Positions 31,895 to 39,816 of a stretch of 53,053 bases of DNA are shown in pieces (the first letter of the stretch is position 1; each line of letters starts with the position of its first letter). Both the position numbers and the translations under genes were made by a program. The notes under the pieces were generated by a model, which was given only the letters and a program-made list of their open reading frames with translations, was not told where the DNA came from and did no database searches. The stretch is from an uncultured Bacteroidota bacterium. Its GTDB lineage: Bacteria; Bacteroidota; Bacteroidia; Bacteroidales; WCHB1-69. The stretch lies in NCBI GenBank assembly GCA_902774175.1, contig CACYHG010000009.1, forward strand, positions 1-53,053, in the 5' to 3' direction.

Positions 31895-34021
31895 ATGAAT
31901 ATTAAAAAACTGATGATCTGTATGACAGCCCTCGCCTTAACCCTTGCCTCATGTAAGAAGAAGACCGAACCCGCAGAACCGGCCCCATCCGTAATTGAAA
32001 AGCCGCAAGTGACCGTTGAAAACGGACGCTTCACACCGGAGGTGATGTGGGCTCTCGGCAAAATGGGCGAGACCGCCCTCAGCCCCGACGGGACGCAGCT
32101 GGTGTATGCCAACACCTACTACTCCATGGAGGAGAACAAGGGCAATGCCGAACTCTACCTGCTCCCGACCCAGAACGAAGGTGCCGCCGTGCGCCTGACC
32201 GTAACGCCGCAGAACGAGTACAACCCCGTCTGGAAAGACGACAGCACACTGCTCTTTGCCCGCGGCAATGAGATTGTGAGCATGAATATCGCGAGCAAGG
32301 CCGAAAAGGTGCTTGCCACCGTCGAAGACGGACTGGAAGGCTTCAAGCTCTCCCCCGACGGAAAGCAGATACTCTACATCTCCGACATAAAGGTGAAACG
32401 TCCGGAGAATCTTGACAAGCTCTATGCCGGACTTGACAAGACCACAGGCCGCATCAACGAGGATTTGATGTACCGCCATTGGGACAACTGGGTGGACGAA
32501 TATCCGCAGATTTTCCTCGCCGACATGAAAGAGAACGGGATCGACATCGCCAACGCCGTTCCGGTGCTGGGAAGCGAACCCTACGAATGCCCGATGCGCC
32601 CGTGGGGCGGCGTGGAGCAGTTCAACTTCTCGCCCGACGGGAAGCAGATCGCCTACACCTGCCGCAAAAAAACAGGCAAGGAGTATGCCCTTTCCACCAA
32701 CTCCGACATCTTCCTGTACGACATCGCCACCAAACAGACCACCAACCTCAGCGAAGGCATCATGGGCTACGACCAGAACCCCGTCTTCAGCCACAACGGC
32801 AAAAAAATCGCCTGGGAGAGCATGGAGCGCGACGGCTATGAAAGCGACAAGCTACGCCTGATGGTCTATGACTTTGAAACCAAGGAGCTCACCGACTACA
32901 CGGCCGATTTCGACTACGGCGTGAGCGGCATCAGCTGGAGCAATGACGACAGCCGGCTGCTGGCAGTTGTGATGTACCGCGGCACACAGGAGATCTTCTC
33001 GTTCGGTGTCGCCGACAGGAGCATCCGCCAGGTGACCAAAGGCTGCCACGACATCAACGGATTCCTGCTTGCCGGCAACGACATCTACGCCACCGAGGTG
33101 AGCATGCAGCATCCCGCCGAGGTTTTCCGCTACACTGCGGACGGCACGGAACAGCAGGGCTCCCAATTCACCAATATCAACACCGAAGTGCTCAAACAGT
33201 GCAGGATGGGCAAGACCGAAGAGCGCTGGATAAAGACCACGGACGGCAAGGATATGATGGTCTGGGTCATCTACCCCTACGACTACGACAGCAGCAAAAC
33301 ATATCCCGCCCTGCTCTTCTGCGAAGGCGGACCGCAGAGCATGGTCGGCCAGTTCTGGAGCACCCGCTGGAATTTTGAGGTGATGAGCGGCGCAGGCTAC
33401 TTCATCATCGCCCCGAACCGCAGGGGATGTCCGGGATTCGGCACCGCCTGGTGTGAGGAGATCAGCGGCGACTACGGCGGACTGTGCATGAAGGACTACA
33501 TGCAGGCCACCGACGTTATCGCCAAGGAGATGCCGCAGATTGACGCAGAACGCATCGGCGCATGCGGGGCATCGTTCGGAGCCTACAGCATCTACTGGCT
33601 TGCAGGCCACAACTACGGGGCGAAAGAATATAATGAAGGCCGCCGCTTCAAGGCCTTCCTCGCCCACAACGGCATGTTCAACTTCGAGCAGCAGTGCCTC
33701 GAGACTGAGGAATACTGGTTCACCAACTGGGATTTGGGCGGACCCTACTGGGAAAAGAACGCAAAGACCGCCCATTCCTACGCCAACTCCCCGCACCTCT
33801 TCGTGGACAAGTGGAACACCCCGATCTGTGTCATCCACAGCGAGTACGACTACCGTATAGTGGCCTCGCAGGGCATGGCCGCCTACAACGCCGCAAAGCT
33901 GCGCGGCCTGGATGCGCGCTACCTCTACTTCCCCGACGAGAGCCACTGGGTGCTGAAACCGCAGAACAGCCTGCTCTGGCACCGCAACTTCATCGACTGG
34001 TTTGACCGCTGGCTTAAATAA
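31895..34021 (+). CDS. dpp5: S9 family dipeptidyl peptidase, DPP5 type, predicted lipoprotein
   Basis: This 708-residue prolyl-oligopeptidase-family enzyme has a lipoprotein signal with lipobox 'LASC' (Cys20 as modified residue). A beta-propeller follows ('LSPDGKQILYIS', 'FSPDGKQIAYTC', 'FSHNGKKIAWES'), then the C-terminal alpha/beta-hydrolase domain. The catalytic triad is Ser560 ('GASFGAY'), Asp652 ('SEYDYRI') and His684 ('DESHWVL'). The segment 'YWFTNWDLGGPYWEK' and the 'SHWVLKPQN' end match the DPP5 subgroup I know from Porphyromonas. DPP5 releases dipeptides with Ala or hydrophobic P1 residues. It complements the S46 enzyme at 4246-6408. A DUF819 membrane protein starts two bases downstream. 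Confidence 0.9.
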   Translation: MNIKKLMICMTALALTLASCKKKTEPAEPAPSVIEKPQVTVENGRFTPEVMWALGKMGETALSPDGTQLVYANTYYSMEENKGNAELYLLPTQNEGAAVRLTVTPQNEYNPVWKDDSTLLFARGNEIVSMNIASKAEKVLATVEDGLEGFKLSPDGKQILYISDIKVKRPENLDKLYAGLDKTTGRINEDLMYRHWDNWVDEYPQIFLADMKENGIDIANAVPVLGSEPYECPMRPWGGVEQFNFSPDGKQIAYTCRKKTGKEYALSTNSDIFLYDIATKQTTNLSEGIMGYDQNPVFSHNGKKIAWESMERDGYESDKLRLMVYDFETKELTDYTADFDYGVSGISWSNDDSRLLAVVMYRGTQEIFSFGVADRSIRQVTKGCHDINGFLLAGNDIYATEVSMQHPAEVFRYTADGTEQQGSQFTNINTEVLKQCRMGKTEERWIKTTDGKDMMVWVIYPYDYDSSKTYPALLFCEGGPQSMVGQFWSTRWNFEVMSGAGYFIIAPNRRGCPGFGTAWCEEISGDYGGLCMKDYMQATDVIAKEMPQIDAERIGACGASFGAYSIYWLAGHNYGAKEYNEGRRFKAFLAHNGMFNFEQQCLETEEYWFTNWDLGGPYWEKNAKTAHSYANSPHLFVDKWNTPICVIHSEYDYRIVASQGMAAYNAAKLRGLDARYLYFPDESHWVLKPQNSLLWHRNFIDWFDRWLK

Positions 34022-34023
34022 CC

Positions 34024-35211
34024 ATGGTCAGGATCATACTTATCACCGTAATATACCTCTTCTTCCCCATCCTGATTGTCTCGGCCTTCCACAAATGGAA
34101 GCCGCTGCAGAAAATCGGGACTGTGATGATGGCCTATACCGTGGGCATCATCCTCTCACTTACCGGAATGGTGCAGTTTGAGATAGGGAGCGCGGAGGCG
34201 GACGCCTTCGGCCAGGTGCAGACATGGATCATGAACCTGGCCGTTCCCATCGCCATCCCGCTCATGCTCTTCAACTGCGACTTCAAACTGTGGACAAAAT
34301 CGCTCCCAAAAACCTTCGGCACGCTGATTGGCGGACTGGCCTCCGTGCTGATTGCCGTCATTTCGGCCTTCTTCATCTTCCGGAATACCGGCATCGAAAA
34401 CTTTCACAATGTGGCCGGAATGATGACCGGAATCTACACCGGAGGGACCATGAACTTTTTCGCACTCGGCTCCGCCCTCAAGGTGGATCCTAACGTCATC
34501 ATGTTCATATACACCTTTGAGATGGTTGTGACCTTCCCGCTGATACTCTTCATTACCGGCGGCGGCTACCGCCTTTTCAGGAAAATACTGCCTTACAAGG
34601 ATTCCAGTTTTTTCCAATCCAAAGATGGAAACGCGAACGGTATGGAGGAAAACGGCGTGGAGGATTACCGCCGGATGCTGCACCGCAAGGTTTTTCCGAA
34701 AACGATGTGCGGACTTGGCCTCTCATTGCTCTTCCTGGCTGTAGGGGCGGGCCTCTCCCTGCTGATTACAGGCAAGCTGAACGAACTGGTGATCATCATG
34801 ACCATCACAACCTTGGCCATAGCGGCCTCATTTTCGGAAAAGGTGCGCAACCTGCCGAAAACCTTTGAGCTGGGAATGATATTCATTCTTGTTTTCAGCA
34901 TTGTGGTGGCTTCACAGTTCAATATAAACAACATTCAGGCCTCCGCATTCACCCTGCTCTATTTTGTGCTGTACGTCATGCTTGTTTCCGTGCTGCTGCA
35001 CCTGCTTTTCTGCCGTTTCGGCAAGATAAGCGGCGACCTTTTCACCGTAGCGCATGTGGGACTGCTCTGTTCGCCTCCCTTCATTCCTCCGGTAGTCGGT
35101 GCGATGGGGAACAGGAAAGTGCTTATAAGCGGCATTGTCATCGGACTGGTCGGCTACGCGGTCGGCACCTATCTCGGCATAGCAGTGGCTTTTCTGCTTA
35201 ACCTTTTCTGA
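34024..35211 (+). CDS. DUF819 family membrane protein (YjcL-like)
   Basis: The 395-residue protein has about ten hydrophobic segments. The conserved pattern around 'NLAVPIAIPLMLFNCDFKLW' and 'MMTGIYTGGTMNFFALGSAL' matches the DUF819 family of predicted transporters; 'PPFIPPVVGAMGN' near the end is also typical. The function is unproven. Lying two bases after the DPP5 gene, it could import products of peptide breakdown, but this rests on context alone. Confidence 0.85.
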   Translation: MVRIILITVIYLFFPILIVSAFHKWKPLQKIGTVMMAYTVGIILSLTGMVQFEIGSAEADAFGQVQTWIMNLAVPIAIPLMLFNCDFKLWTKSLPKTFGTLIGGLASVLIAVISAFFIFRNTGIENFHNVAGMMTGIYTGGTMNFFALGSALKVDPNVIMFIYTFEMVVTFPLILFITGGGYRLFRKILPYKDSSFFQSKDGNANGMEENGVEDYRRMLHRKVFPKTMCGLGLSLLFLAVGAGLSLLITGKLNELVIIMTITTLAIAASFSEKVRNLPKTFELGMIFILVFSIVVASQFNINNIQASAFTLLYFVLYVMLVSVLLHLLFCRFGKISGDLFTVAHVGLLCSPPFIPPVVGAMGNRKVLISGIVIGLVGYAVGTYLGIAVAFLLNLF

Positions 35212-35273
35212 ATGACGGTACCATTTTTTTTAAAATTTTTTGGCAGATGGGCTATTTGTTTTAAAAAAATGGT

Positions 35274-35281
35274 TACTTTTG
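35274..35281 (+). promoter_or_regulatory. Putative -7 promoter box for nagB
   Basis: TACTTTTG followed by CA matches TAnnTTTG. It lies 98 bases before the ATG, which leaves an unusually long 5' leader. Confidence 0.55.
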
Positions 35282-35310
35282 CATATTTGTTTCCCTGCTA
35301 TGCTGTAAAA

Positions 35311-35368
35311 AGACCTCGCAGGACGGTCAGGAAACAAAAAATGTTGAATTTATTTGTTTTAGAGGTCT
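35311..35368 (+). promoter_or_regulatory. Inverted repeat in the nagB leader
   Basis: AGACCTC at 35311-35317 is complementary to GAGGTCT at 35362-35368, ten bases before the nagB start codon. Folding would loop out about 44 bases and bring a helix close to the ribosome-binding region. A control function is inferred, not shown. Confidence 0.35.
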
Positions 35369-35378
35369 CATTAATACC

Positions 35379-36167
35379 ATGAGAGTCATTATCAGAAACA
35401 ACTACGAAAACATGTCCAAATGGACAGCGGACTATATTGTTGAAAAAATCAACAAATTTAACCCCACTTCCGAGAATCCGTTTGTCCTGGGACTGCCCAC
35501 CGGTTCAACTCCGCTGGGAACCTACAGGGAACTCATCAACAGATACAAGGAGGGGAAGGTAAGTTTTAAGAATGTGGTGACATTCAACATGGACGAATAT
35601 GTCGGACTGCCGGAAGAGCATCCCGAAAGCTACCATTCGTTCATGTTCAACAATTTCTTCAACCACATTGACATCCCAAAAGAGAACATCAATATTCTGA
35701 ACGGAAACGCCACAAACCTGGAAGAGGAATGCCAGCGTTACGAGGACAAGATTAAGAGCTACGGCGGCATCCACCTGTTCATGGGCGGTATCGGACCGGA
35801 CGGCCACATCGCATTCAACGAGCCCGGTTCATCCCTCACCTCCCGCACCCGCAAGAAAAACCTCACAACCGACACAATCATCGCCAACTCCCGCTTTTTC
35901 GACAACGATATCAACAAAGTGCCGAAAACCGCTTTGACAGTCGGAGTTGGAACCGTGATGGACGCCAAGGAGGTCATAATCCTTGTCAACGGACACAACA
36001 AGGCAAGGGCACTCTACCATGCCATCGAAGGCGCCGTCAACCACATGTGGACCGTCAGCATACTGCAGACACATCCGAAAGGGATTATAGTTTGTGACGA
36101 CGCGGCCACCGACGAACTGAAGGTTGGCACCGTCAATTATTTCAAAGACATTGAGAAAGAAAAATAA
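35379..36167 (+). CDS. nagB: Glucosamine-6-phosphate deaminase
   Basis: NagB converts glucosamine-6-phosphate to fructose-6-phosphate and ammonia, the reverse direction of GlmS (also in this window, at 49855). The 262-residue length is close to the E. coli enzyme. The active-site residues fall at identical numbers: Asp72 ('FNMDEY'), Asp141 and His143 ('[12 protein letters not shown]'), and Glu148. The phosphate-binding '[11 protein letters not shown]' is at 39-49. Having both nagB and glmS implies use of amino sugars from host mucin or from recycled peptidoglycan. Confidence 0.97.
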   Translation: MRVIIRNNYENMSKWTADYIVEKINKFNPTSENPFVLGLPTGSTPLGTYRELINRYKEGKVSFKNVVTFNMDEYVGLPEEHPESYHSFMFNNFFNHIDIPKENINILNGNATNLEEECQRYEDKIKSYGGIHLFMGGIGPDGHIAFNEPGSSLTSRTRKKNLTTDTIIANSRFFDNDINKVPKTALTVGVGTVMDAKEVIILVNGHNKARALYHAIEGAVNHMWTVSILQTHPKGIIVCDDAATDELKVGTVNYFKDIEKEK

Positions 36168-36192
36168 TATTAACTTTTTAAAAAATTACAAC

Positions 36193-36585
36193 ATGAAAAA
36201 ATTAGCCAGTTTATTAGTTGTTGCAGGAATGCTTTTCCTCTCCTGCGGAAACAAGAACGTACAAGAGGAAGAGGTCGCTCCGGAAGAGGAGCCGGTAGTT
36301 GTTGAAGAGGAGCCGGTAGTGGAAGACACCATTGCAGCTGAAGCCGTCCAGACTGAGGAGGCAGCTCCAGCAGCTGAAACAAAAACAACGGCCAAGAAAG
36401 CCACGACCAAGAAAAACACCGTCACCACCGCTAAAGTTGGGGATGATTCCAAGACAAAAAACATTGGAAGCCCCAAGGACATTGACACCAAGTCCACAAT
36501 CACTCTCCAACCGGTTGACAACAGCAAAAAGAGCAGCGAACCTGCCACTCCTGCCGTAAGCGGAGGAAAAGAGATTAAATTTTAA
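36193..36585 (+). CDS. Small acidic/lysine-rich lipoprotein
   Basis: This 130-residue protein has a lipoprotein signal ('MKKLASLLVVAGMLFLSC', Cys18 as lipid site). After it comes a Glu/Val/Pro-rich stretch with 'EEEPVV' repeats, then an Ala/Lys/Thr-rich stretch of the 'TTAKKATTKK' kind, and a Ser/Pro tail. The whole chain is low complexity and probably unstructured; no fold or family is recognised. I chose the ATG at 36193 because the signal peptide starts there; it lies 25 bases after nagB. A hairpin follows at 36613-36646. Confidence 0.75.
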   Translation: MKKLASLLVVAGMLFLSCGNKNVQEEEVAPEEEPVVVEEEPVVEDTIAAEAVQTEEAAPAAETKTTAKKATTKKNTVTTAKVGDDSKTKNIGSPKDIDTKSTITLQPVDNSKKSSEPATPAVSGGKEIKF

Positions 36586-36612
36586 TTTTTCATATCATTT
36601 AGTATTACGACG

Positions 36613-36646
36613 GGACAACGGGGAGCCTTCCCCGTTGTCCTCTTTT
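36613..36646 (+). terminator. Terminator hairpin after the lipoprotein gene
   Basis: An 11-base-pair perfect stem (36613-36623 with 36630-36640) has loop AGCCTT and a short T-rich tail TCTTTT. The stem is strong; the tail is weaker than in other terminators here. Confidence 0.75.
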
Positions 36647-36654
36647 AACAAGCC

Positions 36655-37773
36655 ATGCCGTTGCCTCTGAAAAAGGGAAAAAAAAACACCTCTTCACCAT
36701 CCGTTTATTCCTTGACATGGAAAAAACTGAGAAAAAACAGATTCGGAATGGGATGGCTGGTTTTTCTGTTCCTGATGGTTTTTATAGCCATTCTGGGATA
36801 TCTTATAACTCCTGACCATACACCCTACTGTAACGGACAGATTCTGGAAATCCGGCTGCTCAAACCAGGCACACAAATGGATTTTCTGGCAGTAAGGAAC
36901 GAACAGTCCGCACAAATACAAAAAAAAGGATGGTTCCATACCATGCTTTTCGGAAAACCTGACCCCTATCAGCTTGTTCCCTTCAGCCATATACAATATA
37001 CCAATGATTCAGTAACAGTCCATGTATATAACGAAACTGCCCCTTTTAACCGCAAGTCATTCTGTAAAGATGAGGTGGTTAAGGTGGTGCACCGGACATT
37101 TCTTTTAGGGACTGACAGATATGGCAGGGATATGCTGAGCCAGCTCATCATAGGTGCCAGAGTCAGCCTTTCGATCGGTTTCGTCGCCGTCTGTATAGCC
37201 TTGCTTTTAGGTGTTTCCATAGGAGCAGTGGCCGGTTATTTCGGCGGCAGGACAGATTCTGTCATCCTTTGGTTCATAAATGTGGTCTGGTCCGTTCCCT
37301 CACTTCTGCTGGTGATAGCCATCAGTTTTGTGTTGGGAAGCGGTTTCTGGCAGGTTTTCATCGCCATAGGGCTTACAATGTGGGTGGATATCGCAAGGGT
37401 TGTGCGCGGCCAATTTGTAAGTCTGCGTGAAAAAGAATATGTTGAAGCATCCAAAGCATTGGGATTCCGCAATTTCACAATTATGTTCAAACATATTCTC
37501 CCTAACATAACAGGTACGCTTACAGTTATTTCAGCCTCAAATTTCGCATCTGCAATCCTTATGGAGGCCGGATTGAGCTTTTTGGGAATCGGGGTACAGC
37601 CTCCAATGCCATCGTGGGGTAACATGATCAAGGAAAACTACGGATACATCATACTTGACTACGCATATCTGGCGTTAATTCCAGGTATAGCAATTGTCCT
37701 TCTTGTACTTGCATTCATGATTTTGGGTAACAGCCTACGTGACGCCATGGATGTGATGGATGTTGATTATTAA
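36655..37773 (+). CDS. ABC transporter permease, OppC/DppC type
   Basis: The 372-residue permease belongs to the binding-protein-dependent peptide/nickel uptake family. There is one N-terminal membrane helix (about 32-55) and a periplasmic loop of about 80 residues. The permease core has five helices and the EAA-type motif 'EYVEASKALGFRNFTIMFKHILPN'. The segment 'LGTDRYGRDMLSQLIIGARVSLSIG' is characteristic of OppC/DppC. The partner permease, ATPases and binding protein are not in the window, so it must work with subunits encoded elsewhere. Confidence 0.9.
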   Translation: MPLPLKKGKKNTSSPSVYSLTWKKLRKNRFGMGWLVFLFLMVFIAILGYLITPDHTPYCNGQILEIRLLKPGTQMDFLAVRNEQSAQIQKKGWFHTMLFGKPDPYQLVPFSHIQYTNDSVTVHVYNETAPFNRKSFCKDEVVKVVHRTFLLGTDRYGRDMLSQLIIGARVSLSIGFVAVCIALLLGVSIGAVAGYFGGRTDSVILWFINVVWSVPSLLLVIAISFVLGSGFWQVFIAIGLTMWVDIARVVRGQFVSLREKEYVEASKALGFRNFTIMFKHILPNITGTLTVISASNFASAILMEAGLSFLGIGVQPPMPSWGNMIKENYGYIILDYAYLALIPGIAIVLLVLAFMILGNSLRDAMDVMDVDY

Positions 37774-38152
37774 ATGTAACAAACTATTATATAATGAATT
37801 ATAAATTATCATACATTTTTTGTGAATACCTGTGTTTAAAGGAATCGGAAAAAGTTCATAAAAGTATTCCAAAAATATTTTTAAACAAAAAAAGGAAGAT
37901 AATTAATCGGTTTGTAACCGGACAAGATGCCAAAAGTTAAAAAAATTATTTTTCAACATTAATTAACATGAATGTAATAATGTGTAAAACAATAAAATAT
38001 TTTTATATAAACACACAGGCTGATGGAAAATTCCTATTTATAAACCATATTAACACTTCTAATCATAAAAGAATAAAAAATTAAAAAAGAAATATATCAA
38101 ATAAATGATAAGCCATAATTTGCTACTTTTGCATTATTAAAGAAAAAGGAAA
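37774..38152. other. AT-rich intergenic spacer without a gene
   Basis: About 380 bases between the permease gene and nadA are strongly AT-rich and carry no credible open frame on either strand. There are many A/T homopolymer runs but no clear hairpin terminator. The only signal I support is the nadA -7 motif at 38124-38131. Confidence 0.6.
38124..38131 (+). promoter_or_regulatory. Putative -7 promoter box for nadA
   Basis: TACTTTTG followed by CA matches TAnnTTTG, 22 bases before the nadA ATG. An AAAGGAAA sequence just before the ATG may act as a ribosome-binding site. Confidence 0.6.
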
Positions 38153-39067
38153 ATGGATTTTGTAAAGGAGATAGAAGTACTTAAAAAAGAGAAGAAAGCG
38201 GTAATTTTAGCGCATTATTACACTTTGCCGGAGGTACAGGAAATTGCGGATTGTCTCGGAGACAGCCTTGCATTGGCGCAATATGCGGAAAAGACAGATG
38301 CGGAAACCATAGTCTTTGCAGGAGTGCATTTCATGGCTGAGACGGCAAAAATACTTAATCCGGAAAAAAGGGTGTTCATTCCTGACATGGGTTCCCGCTG
38401 TTCGTTGGCAGACACGTGCCCTGCAAAGGAGTTTGCGGAATTTTTGAAGGAAAATCCTGATCATAAGGTTATTTCCTATATCAATTGCAGCGCTGAGGTG
38501 AAGGCAATGTCGGATGTTATATGCACTTCGGGAAATGCGGAGAGGATAGTAGGCAGTTTCGGTGAAGGTGATAAACTCATATTCGCTCCTGATGAGAATC
38601 TTGGAAGTTTTCTTGTTAAAAAGACAGGCCGTCAGATGTTGCTTTGGAATGGAGGATGCCATGTGCATTTCAAGTTGGATGAGGAGGATTATAAGGAGGC
38701 TGCAAAGGCATATCCTGAGGCAGTTTTCATTGCACATCCTGAATGCAGGGAATCACTGTTGAAGCATGCGGCCTTTGTTGGTTCCACAACTGCTCTTATA
38801 AAATATGTGGAAAATAATGATGCTCCGATGTTTATAGTTGCTACGGAGGAGGGTATAATGCATGAGCTGTCAAGGAGGTGCCCTTCAAAAAAGATTATGA
38901 TTCTTAAAAAGAGGGAAAGGAAGGTTTATAATTGTGCCTATATGAAACTCAATAACCTGCAGAAGATACATGCATGCCTTAAGGATGAGGTGAATGAGAT
39001 AATCATGGATAGGGAAATCATGGAAAAGGCAAGAAAGCCCATCATGAGGATGCTTTCTTTGTCATAA
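38153..39067 (+). CDS. nadA: Quinolinate synthase
   Basis: NadA condenses iminoaspartate with dihydroxyacetone phosphate to quinolinate, for NAD synthesis. The 304-residue length is that of the compact NadA class. The [4Fe-4S] ligands are expected at Cys83 ('SRCSLADTC'), Cys169 ('GGCHVH') and Cys261 ('NCAYMKLNNLQ'). The substrate-binding 'HYYTLPEVQ' and 'GDSLALA' motifs are near the N terminus. nadB and nadC are not adjacent. Codon use is unlike that of neighbours such as leuS: arginine is AGG/AGA in ten of twelve cases. It is followed after 15 bases by gldF, so it may be the first gene of that operon. Confidence 0.95.
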   Translation: MDFVKEIEVLKKEKKAVILAHYYTLPEVQEIADCLGDSLALAQYAEKTDAETIVFAGVHFMAETAKILNPEKRVFIPDMGSRCSLADTCPAKEFAEFLKENPDHKVISYINCSAEVKAMSDVICTSGNAERIVGSFGEGDKLIFAPDENLGSFLVKKTGRQMLLWNGGCHVHFKLDEEDYKEAAKAYPEAVFIAHPECRESLLKHAAFVGSTTALIKYVENNDAPMFIVATEEGIMHELSRRCPSKKIMILKKRERKVYNCAYMKLNNLQKIHACLKDEVNEIIMDREIMEKARKPIMRMLSLS

Positions 39068-39082
39068 AGGGGGATCAGGAAG

Positions 39083-39814
39083 ATGTATTCATTGTTTTTG
39101 AAAGAGATAAAAGGTTTCTTAAGCTCCATCACAGGATATATTGTGATGGGGGTGTTCCTGGTGCTTACCGGTCTTTTCCTCTGGGTTTTCCCTATACAGG
39201 AAAACATTCTTTCACGCGGATTTGCTGACATAAACGGTCTGTTCAATATAGCTCCGATTGTGTTTTTGTTTCTGATCCCTGCAATAACAATGCGTTCTTT
39301 TGCCGAGGAGAGGAAAACAGGCACTATAGAACTGCTTTTCACTTATCCTCTCTCGGATATGCAGATTATCATGGCCAAATATTTCGCATCGGTGTTCCTG
39401 ATGGTCATTTCACTCATTCCTACCTTTGTATATATTGTGACTGTTTATAAGTTGGGATATCCTGAAGGGAATATGGATATGGGGGCGATGTGGGGTTCAT
39501 ATCTGGGACTTTTGTTTCTGGGAGCCGTTTTCTCCTCCATCGGAGTATTCATGTCAACTGTTACCGACAACCAGATTGTGGCCTTTATTTTTTCCGTCCT
39601 GCTCTGTTTTCTGATGTGGCTCTCATTTGATTTCATCTATTCGTTCCACATTTTCGGAAAGTTAGGGTATGTGATTAAGAATCTTGGCATCAGCCAGCAT
39701 TACGCCTCAATAAGCCGTGGTGTGGTTGATTCCAGGGATATTGTCTATTTCTTGAGTGTCATAGTTATTTTTCTATATATGGCACGACTTCGTTTGCAAA
39801 GCAGAAACTGGTAA
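39083..39814 (+). CDS. gldF: Gliding-motility-type ABC transporter permease GldF
   Basis: This 243-residue membrane protein has six predicted helices. It starts 'MYSLFLKEIKGFLSSITGYIV' and contains 'TMRSFAEERKTGTIELLFTYP', the hallmark of ABC-2 permeases of the GldF group. In gliding Flavobacteria GldF works with GldG and the ATPase GldA, but the trio also occurs in non-gliding Bacteroidetes, where its role is unclear. gldG begins two bases downstream. No gldA is present in the window. Confidence 0.92.
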   Translation: MYSLFLKEIKGFLSSITGYIVMGVFLVLTGLFLWVFPIQENILSRGFADINGLFNIAPIVFLFLIPAITMRSFAEERKTGTIELLFTYPLSDMQIIMAKYFASVFLMVISLIPTFVYIVTVYKLGYPEGNMDMGAMWGSYLGLLFLGAVFSSIGVFMSTVTDNQIVAFIFSVLLCFLMWLSFDFIYSFHIFGKLGYVIKNLGISQHYASISRGVVDSRDIVYFLSVIVIFLYMARLRLQSRNW

Positions 39815-39816
39815 CC

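Noticed and set aside
32852..33982. Long minus-strand open frame opposite the DPP5 gene (376 codons)
   Set aside because: The plus-strand frame contains the complete S9 catalytic triad; the minus-strand translation is a composition-driven shadow.
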